In this document: positions 58,201 through 64,000 of the stretch, piece after piece
How the letters are laid out: the number at the start of each line of letters is the position of its first letter
How positions within the stretch are numbered: the stretch's first letter is position 1
Translations under genes and position numbers: made by a program
Source: Pachyseris speciosa
Lineage: Eukaryota > Cnidaria > Anthozoa > Scleractinia > Pachyseridae
Assembly: GCA_016490735.1 (NCBI GenBank)
Contig: JAEMWC010000132.1
Coordinates: 440,001 to 504,000 of the forward strand
DNA: 64,000 nt
Direction: 5' to 3'
Notes under the pieces: model-generated
Seen by the model: the letters and a program-made list of their open reading frames with translations, nothing else
Told to the model about the DNA's origin: nothing
Databases searched by the model: none

Positions 58201-61200
58201 TCTCGACGACTACCATGGACTCTCCCACGCTCTCACCCAATTTGAACCAACCCAAATTTTTCGTGAGAGTCGAAGAGAATTTCCTCGTTTGGCGCACGTT
58301 CTTTAGAGTTGCACGAGAGTTGTAAGATCAGCAGTGCCTTAGATATTCCAGCAAGCAAAACAACATGGCTCCATTCTTCAAACATGCACACGTGAAACAG
58401 ATACATAGCAGCTTTTCGCTTGCGTGTAACGTTGTAGACCCATTTTGTTTACAGATGACAAGAGAGCGCGCGAATTGCACTTTAAGATTTGACAATTGAT
58501 GCGTCATACATATGCGACGAAGTCACGCATCGACTACTGTTGGACACTCGTGACCTCTCGCGCTTGCTAAGTTTTAGTGTCGAGAGTTGAAGAAAAGTCT
58601 CGCGCAACTTTCATCCTTGTTTGGCCCAGGCTTTAGACTCCGGTGGAATTAATCGTTACTCACCTGAACAGTAATTGACGCCTTCACAGGATGCGTTTGC
58701 GCAGTCAGCCCCAGTGTATCCCACATCACATTTACATAAGTTTGCTTCTATGCAGAGTCCGTGACCAGAGCAGTTATTCACAGAGAGACACGAGGCGATA
58801 CTACAGTTAGGACCGCTGTAGCCAGCGTAACACCTGGAATACCAAAGAACCATGAATTACAATTTTTTAAAGTCATCACAACGAAAGAATATGGCCAAAT
58901 TGTTAATGTGCCCCATATATACTGCAGGAATGTGATACCAGAAACTCAACAGGACAACAGGATCACTGAGTAACCATTGAGGATACGAATTTTGAGGACC
59001 ATATTTTATATTTCGGTGCAACTAAATTCGCTGAGTAATATTAATTGGTAAACTGTTCGAGTTCGAGCCATAACTTCCATTTGCTAACATCAGCGCAGCC
59101 TATCTCGGCAAAACATCACAAACCACTCCTCAAAAGTGTTAGCACATTTCTTAATGCACAGAGACAATATAAAGATATCTGAACTAGTCGTGACTTATTA
59201 TGGTACGCCTCTCTACGCTGATGAAAGGTACTTTTTCGCTAATTACTGTGTCCTTTTCACTAAAGCGTCTCAAAATCCCCACCACAATTCTCCGTTATGT
59301 TTCTTGATATAAGAACGCACCTGCAAGCAAGATTGCTGCCAGGATCCTTTTGCAAGCAAACACCGTGTCCACTGCAGTTGCCAAGATACGCACAATTTGC
59401 TATATCACTACAATTCACACCATGAAATTCTGGGTAACACCGACAAGTATCACTTGAAACACATTCGCCTTTACCGGAGCACTGGTTAGCGCCTGCGCAG
59501 TCAGGAACAGCGCAGCTGACCCCTGTCCATCCTCGATCGCAGTCGCATTTGTAGAGAGATACACACTTTCCATGGCCTATAATGAGACACAAATCGGCAC
59601 AAATCTTTTAATTCTTAGCTAAAGAGTCGAAAAATTATGTACGAGGCGTTCGGAAAGGAAAACAAAAACAGAACTTTCTACTCAACAGGTTTTGCCTGAA
59701 CGCTCACAGCATACAGAAAGACTTGAAAGTTCTAAAACCAGGCTGACCCCTATGATAAACTTGTCAATGATATGTATTTGTACTACTGAGTATCTCTTAT
59801 TTGAATAATTAAAATGAAGACATAAGTTAGACGCAAACATTATTAAACTTTGTAAGGTGTAATGTAAAGTACTGTAGGAAATAATTACACAAAATTTTCT
59901 CCTCAATCGGCACACCTGTTGACTTACTGATCTTATCTAACAGAAATAGAGGCGAGACTTGAAAAGATGGCTTCCTGTTTGGCGTCCATGATACTTGATC
60001 TAAGTGTCTAGTCCCTCCAACACAAGAGGCAAATTGTCCTTACTGACCTGAGCAACGATCGAGAGACCCACAAGAGTACTTGGTACAGTCTTTCCCAGTC
60101 CACTCTTTCTTACACTTGCACACGTCATAATCGACACAGATTCCTCTTCCAGAGCAGTCGGATACGTTTGCGCATGTGGGGATAATGCTGCAATCATCGC
60201 CTAGTAAAACGATAAACTCAATTCATTAGTCGTTAGGAATGTTAAAAGTTGGTTCTAACTTTTCAGTCTATGGATGAAATCTTAAAGTATCACTCCTCAT
60301 AGCTATTAACCAATACTCTTCTTAGTGTTACTTTTAGTTTTAGTGTTACGATCTGTAAATAATGTTGACTAATATAAATCTTGTTTTTAGGCCATCGTAG
60401 TTTGAGCAAGAATATAACACAAACAGCGGTGATAAACATTGTGAAACAATGCATTGTTATACCTAATGTTTAATACGTTTAATATGCTAAGCAACATATT
60501 TTTGTTTCACGACTTTTATGGCCACTGTTTGAATTATATTATTGACCAATGCTGAACAATCACGTTTGCGGTTTAAACCGTAGATGTGAAAGCTATCTAC
60601 CAACACTTCATGCAAAGACAGTTTAATGAACACTTTTCGTCAATTTCATTTGTAAAATATTAGACATAACGTTTAAAAGATAAATGCACAGCTATATGAG
60701 AGCACATCAACCACAGATCAACTGCCTAATTTAGAACGCAACCTTGGTCATTGGTTGGCCGATTGCTTCTGAATTTATGGAAGTAAAATGGTGACTAAAA
60801 ATTAACTTTTGGGTTAATAAGGTTTCATTCATAAACATGGATACCAGTAACTCAATACATTTCGACTATTCATCCCTATTTTAGCAATGATAACACATAA
60901 AAAATTTCCGTGCCTATGTAGCCGTCATGACAGCGACACTCATCTGTCCGCCTGCAAATCCCGTTCTTAGGACCTGTACAGTTATTCACGTTGTTACAAG
61001 TAGCTGAAATTGAAAATAGAGAACAGCAAAAATTAGGACTAAACGTCATAATCTGACGAAATCAAATAGGTGCAAACGCACGATTCCTGGTGGGAATTAA
61101 AGAGGAGTGCGCAAGCGTGCTTGATGAATTAGCACTGACCATCCTAGTGTTAAAATGTAAAATAAACAGCAAACAGTGTAATATAAGATAACAAAAATAT

Positions 61201-63558
61201 GCATGTTGTTACGATGCTAAAATGGCCAAACATTAGATTGGAATAAACCCTGCTATTTTTTTTTTTTTGTTATTTCGTGGCGACTGGTCACGAACATCTG
61301 ATATGTTATGTTTTGTGCAGTTGTATATTGTGACGCTAAAATGTGCTTCTTAAAGGTCATCATCATTGGTACTTAGTCTTTCACCGTAGGCTTGATCCCA
61401 AATTAATGTACACTGACCTTGTTGCTCACAAGTAACGCCTTCCCAACCATCATCACATTCACAGAAGCCCTTTACACACTTCCCATGCACTGTAGAACAG
61501 TTGGAGCAGTCACCTGAAAAATACGTAAGATAAATTCCGTTAGCTGCAAATTAAGCATAAAATACTGTCCAGAATAATTTTTTTGCCAGTTCTCGTTTTT
61601 AAGTGAATTTTAAGCCACACAATTGACGAAGATGGCCATACTCGAATAACAGAACAATTCCCCTAGCCCTGAAAACAATGACAGCTGCTACATATCATTA
61701 TCAGGACCAGTAAAATGAGCAGTTCTTGAGGGGTTCCAGTTGAGCCTTTACATCCTGACGCCGGTTCTCACCACACAGAAGAATTGCTAACTGCCATGAA
61801 ACTACGTGATATGTGCGATATATAAATACATTACCATGATCTTACCAGTTATTTCAAAACCCTGGTTTGATGTCCGGTCAGTGTTTGAACATAAGCCCCG
61901 CATAGCAGTTCGATGCAGTACAATCTGAGCTATACAGCCCTATCTTTTCCCACTTTCATCTAAATCGTTAATGCACTAATTCAAGCATGGCTGATGGTTT
62001 TCATGGACTCACCAAGTTGACAGCTGTCTCCAGACCAGCCAATCATGCACTGACAGGTGGAGTTCACGCATCTCCCCTTTCCTGAACATTGATCTGGACA
62101 GCCTTCGAAAGAAAAGCAGCAAACATAATTAAAACAATATCGGTAGCCACGATCTTGAATTTCCTCGCATTTTCATCCAGGTCATTTAAAATAAAATCCT
62201 ATTTTGACTATGTTGCAATTTTGCTTGGTCTATTTCAGTATCTAAAATTCAGCACTGTTGTTCATCATTCAATCCAAATCATAAGTCTTGGGATAGTGCA
62301 GTGATACCCCCCCCCCCCCCCCATCCTCTGCCCCCCTCCTACGTGAAAACTCCACTCCAAAGTGAAGTGAAGTTTAAAAGCTCTCGTAAATCAGAATCAG
62401 CCCAGGGACAGCCTGGGTTGTTTCCATATCACTTGACGGAAAGGGAGGAAGGGGGGGGGCCGCGGGAGAGAGGGAACTCGAGAGAAGTACTGAAGGAGAA
62501 CAAGGGGTACCGTTGAGGGTATCAGACCTATCAATTGATCAGTATGTTTGTTATACTTATGACTTGCATTGTAGTTGTCGTTCTTCTTCTGAATAGTTCA
62601 TCTTTGCTTCTGATGTGAACTCACCTTGTTGCAGAGTCTCTTGAGTAGTTAGTGACGTGTCATTTGTTACAGCTACGTCGTATACGCAGCTCTGAAGCAT
62701 GGTCTTTGAAAGTCCAAGCGAAGAGCAAACTTCATTAGCTTTCTAAAGAAAACAAAGAGAAAAGATTTCGCAATTGAAAAAGAAAAAAAAACACTGTGTT
62801 AAAACCACTCTTGGTGATATCCTGGGTAATTGTAATTTTTCTTGTACATGCGAATCTCGTACGATCCGTTTAATTGGTGATTAAGTTGTTTTTATTAGTT
62901 AGTTAGCTGGTTAGTTAGTTAGTTAGTTAGTTAGCTAGTTTGTTTGTTTGTTTGTTTGACGATTTTTGAAACGTGCGAGGCCGGGAAAACAAACAAAGTT
63001 GAGAATTCGGAACATGCGCACTTTGATATCTTTTAACCTCCTACCAGAGCTCTCCAAAGTTGTTCGTTTCTTGACCACTGATCAAGGAAAATGAAGCCGG
63101 GCTCTGGGAGGAAGATTGACTTTTGATTGTGTTGTTACAAGTAAAACATCAGCAACGCTGCCATCTCATTGGTATTTCACGAAGAGAAACCGGAGGGGAT
63201 CACAGGGATTGCGTAGTGTGGAAATGGAAAAAATTGCGTTATTTCGAGCTCAAAGTTTTCAACAGGGTAAGGAATGAGACGTTTGTTTTGATGAATAAAT
63301 CAACGTGATGTGACACCCTAGCTAGCCAATAACACGGCACATTTTGCGAAGATGGTTCATTTTTCTGATAATCGTAAGCATCTCAGGAATCATTTCATAC
63401 CGCGACGATAGCGTCATCAATTCCATCCAACGAGTACAGCGGAACAAAGTTTGGGTCGGTGTACGACCAATCCATGACGTCATTACTGTGAAAATTGGAC
63501 GAGTTCCATGACCACGAGGCTTTGAGACCGGAATTGTTATGTGCCGCTGTTATACGCC
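54842..63558 (-). CDS. VWD/mucin-like - EGF - cadherin single-pass membrane receptor (5' end beyond window)
   Basis: Ten exons join in phase: 63401-63558, 62625-62742, 62013-62102, 61418-61513, 60914-61003, 60048-60200, 59321-59576, 58664-58833, 56993-57821, 54842-55209. The order of modules is the C-terminal part of a VWD-associated module as in mucin-like/VWDE proteins, about ten EGF repeats, two cadherin repeats, Thr/Ser-rich stem, transmembrane helix and ~65-residue cytoplasmic tail. EGF and cadherin parts would be extracellular and bind calcium or ligands; the role (adhesion, mucus or skeletal matrix) is inference. Most introns begin GT and end AG and most junctions are phase 1, the usual pattern of shuffled EGF exons. 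Intron 6 (60,201-60,913, before the 60,048-60,200 exon) has a GC donor. A frameshift in the second cadherin repeat (57,169) would remove the membrane anchor. The gene continues beyond the right edge. Confidence 0.85.
55247..55700 (+). mobile_element. LINE 3' fragment in the last intron
   Basis: The coding remnant reads TRSSNLLSIPKTETTYGERS, then FSVIASRLWNDLP and FKSRIKTCLFKRAF to a stop at 55,562, a CR1/L2-type ORF2 end, followed by a 3' UTR (GTAAAAAGCATTGAGACTTC). It is antisense to the host gene. Confidence 0.85.
56018..56576 (+). repeat. Tandem ~300-bp duplication carrying tRNA-like SINE heads
   Basis: TTTATTTTCACTCCTGGGGA begins unit 1 (56,020) and TTTATTTTTACTCCTGGAGA begins unit 2 (56,320). 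Each runs through TTTGGCTCTCTGGCTC and CTGCCGGCTAACCGCC to a tRNA-like block. In unit 1 the block is complete (56,239-56,314: acceptor stem CCGACCG/CGGTCGG, then ACCA; TTAGCGCAGTTAGTAGAGC; GGGTTCATACTCC). In unit 2 about 37 bases including the A box are deleted. Confidence 0.85.
56528..56940 (+). mobile_element. tRNA-derived SINE body
   Basis: From the B-box GGGTTCAATCCCC, the body continues through GACTTTCTAGTCTT..CGGATAAGGACGATAAACCG and ACCCACACACTGTTCGAAAA to a 3' end GATATGTGCGGTATATAAAT ..CATTACCATTACC. The same 3' end is found at 61,800 and, inverted, at 63,672, so the family is common in this gene's introns. Confidence 0.85.
56993..57821 (-). CDS. Large exon: two EGF repeats, cadherin EC1, damaged EC2, stem
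   Basis: Acceptor CCCTCACAG at 57,822. EGF parts: HGVCTGYETCACDSLWHGPA and DDCSNKGACILPNVCECYPG. EC1 runs from SVSENVPIGTKIIRVQASDT, with ASDTDSGRNA, FDYESSAPHFY, VASDNGLP and DENDNCPVF, the calcium-binding cadherin motifs. EC2 starts well (VSAVDKDSGLNGEVRY) but meets a stop at 57,169. In the next frame the end of a repeat follows (YRLVVVAHDLGVPSC, VKVFEESP), then a Thr/Ala-rich stem and donor GAAG/GTAATG. The part between GEVRY and YRLVVV is ~22 residues where ~45 are normal. Confidence 0.85.
58664..58833 (-). CDS. EGF exon
   Basis: Acceptor TATTCCAG, donor CAG/GTGAGT. Reads CYAGYSGPNCS, then CSGHGLCIEANLCKCDVGYT and GVNYCSG, one full EGF repeat plus two halves. Both ends are phase 1/2 compatible with neighbours. 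Confidence 0.88.
59321..59576 (-). CDS. EGF exon, three repeats
   Basis: Acceptor CTCATTATAG, donor TTGCAG/GTGCGT. Reads HGKCVSLYKCDCDRGWTGVS, then CSGKGECVSSDTCRCYPEFH and NCSGHGVCLQKD, with regular Cys spacing of EGF repeats. Confidence 0.88.
60048..60200 (-). CDS. EGF exon
   Basis: Acceptor GTTTTACTAG, donor CTCAG/GTCAGT. Reads CANVSDCSGRGICVDYDVCK, then CKKEWTGKDC and CGSLDRCSG, joining in phase to HGKC of the next exon. Confidence 0.85.
60914..61003 (-). CDS. EGF exon followed by a GC donor
   Basis: Acceptor AAATTTCAG. Reads TCNNVNNCTGPKNGICRRTD, then ECRCHDGYIG. The exon ends ATAG and the intron begins GCACGG. The reading frame continues correctly into the next exon (DDCS), so a GC-AG intron is the simplest explanation. 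Confidence 0.8.
61418..61513 (-). CDS. EGF exon
   Basis: Acceptor TTTTTCAG, donor ACAAG/GTCAGT. Reads CSNCSTVHGKCVKGFCECDD then GWEGVTCEQQ, a single short EGF repeat. Confidence 0.87.
61740..61850 (+). mobile_element. SINE 3' end in an intron
   Basis: GAATTGCTAACTGCCATGAA...GATATGTGCGATATATAAAT.CATTACCAT matches the 3' end of the SINE at 56,880-56,940. Confidence 0.75.
62013..62102 (-). CDS. EGF exon
   Basis: Acceptor TTCTTTCGAAG, donor CTTG/GTGAGT. Reads CPDQCSGKGRCVNSTCQCMI then GWSGDSCQL, the first EGF repeat after the VWD-type module. Confidence 0.87.
62304..62322. repeat. Poly-C run
   Basis: About 18 consecutive C, inside an intron. Confidence 0.85.
62625..62742 (-). CDS. Exon of VWD-associated module
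   Basis: Acceptor TTTTCTTTAG, donor CAACAAG/GTGAGT. Reads KANEVCSSLGLSKTMLQSCV, then YDVAVTNDTSLTTQETLQQ. The C..L......SC.YDVAVTND pattern is that following the VWD domain in mucin-like and VWDE-type proteins. Confidence 0.8.
62895..62958. repeat. (TTAG)n then (TTTG)n microsatellite
   Basis: GTTA/TTAG units followed directly by GTTT units, in an intron. Confidence 0.9.
63401..63558 (-). CDS. Exon of VWD-associated module (first in window)
   Basis: Acceptor TTTTCTCCTCAG, donor GCG/GTATGA. Reads SGLKASWSWNSSNFHSNDVM, then DWSYTDPNFVPLYSLDGIDD. The YTDPNF.P.......ID.A.V stretch precedes the Cys-rich C8-like part in this protein type and joins in frame to KANEVC. Confidence 0.8.
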
Positions 63559-63671
63559 CTGAGGAGAAAATTATAATGAGAGTAAAATAATATGACAAAC
63601 GCGTGCTGAATGAATGAAAGATGTGATTATTCTACATTGTCACACCCATACTCGGCAAAACATTTCCTAGT

Positions 63672-63740
63672 ACGGTAATTTGGTAATGTATTTATATACT
63701 GCTCATATCACATAGTCTCATGGCGGTTTACAACACTGGC
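63672..63740 (-). mobile_element. SINE 3' end, inverted
   Basis: GGTAATGTATTTATATACTG..CATATCACATAGTCTCATGGCGGTTTACAA is the reverse complement of the SINE 3' end seen at 56,880-56,940. Confidence 0.75.
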
Positions 63741-64000
63741 CGGTGGACTTTACCAGACTGCCTCCCATGACTAGTTCCGGTTAAGTTAGAGCTTAGGGAA
63801 TATGTCTCCCTGTGACCTGCATGAAACGTTAACACGAGCAGCGTTGTTTAGACTCTTATCGACAACGTAAAATTAGCCAATCAGATTGCAAGATTACAAA
63901 CATTTGTGGTAATAATTCAGATCCTAGCGGTATGCAGGAGGGTTGTGATATGAGCCTATCTTAGTGACCCAGCTCACACTTGTCTCTAATAGCTCCTTGG

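Noticed and set aside
58085..58640. Possible CTCTC-rich MITE in an intron with CACTAAAA/TTTTAGTG ends
   Set aside because: Only ~9 bases of end complementarity and no clear target duplication.
1..64000. CRISPR array or bacterial operon
   Set aside because: The tandem arrays have no short repeat/unique spacer pattern and the window has introns, LINEs and SINEs, so it is eukaryotic.

Overview
This is nuclear DNA of an animal, most likely an anthozoan cnidarian (stony coral or close relative). The evidence is the mixture of a split, intron-containing gene for a large extracellular EGF/cadherin receptor, a TRAF-type MATH exon, CR1/L2-like LINEs, a Penelope-like element with a GIY-YIG domain, tRNA-derived SINEs, many short inverted-repeat elements and a degraded Polinton (Maverick/adintovirus-like) provirus. 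The species call is inference from family resemblance, not from a search.

Layout. 1-2,000: a diverged copy of a local repeat family at the left edge and a 150-bp near-perfect palindrome. 2,043-11,500: one decayed Polinton-like element. A protein-primed family B DNA polymerase runs rightwards and is split by a SINE. A retroviral-type integrase, several small virion-type genes, a packaging ATPase and the C-terminal part of the major capsid protein all run leftwards. Nearly every gene has frameshifts or stops, but one 176-residue gene is fully open. The capsid gene is cut off at the first unit of a 131-bp tandem array (11,503-12,945), which itself holds a 259-bp inverted-repeat element. 12,946-19,100: mostly unassigned DNA with a 5 x 367-bp near-identical tandem array. 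19,160-22,745: a broken LINE with a second LINE 3' end inserted backwards inside it.

23,000-49,700 is repeat-dense. It holds a TRAF MATH-domain exon with a partial duplicate (26,780-27,616), a 5'-truncated Penelope-like element with a hammerhead-ribozyme-like motif, several MITEs, and a segmental duplication (32,724-38,753 versus 39,198-43,007) in which a 990-bp unit is present three times in the first copy and once in the second. 49,700-54,000 holds a LINE 3' end, a complete TTAA-flanked MITE and the C-terminal half of a Tigger/pogo transposase.

54,842-63,558 (minus strand) is the best ordinary gene. Ten exons, open at the right edge of the window, encode in order the end of a VWD/mucin-like module, about ten EGF repeats, two cadherin repeats, a transmembrane helix and a short cytoplasmic tail. 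All splice sites and phases fit together. One junction uses a GC donor, and the second cadherin repeat carries a frameshift with apparent loss of about 20-25 residues. Its introns carry SINE and LINE fragments.
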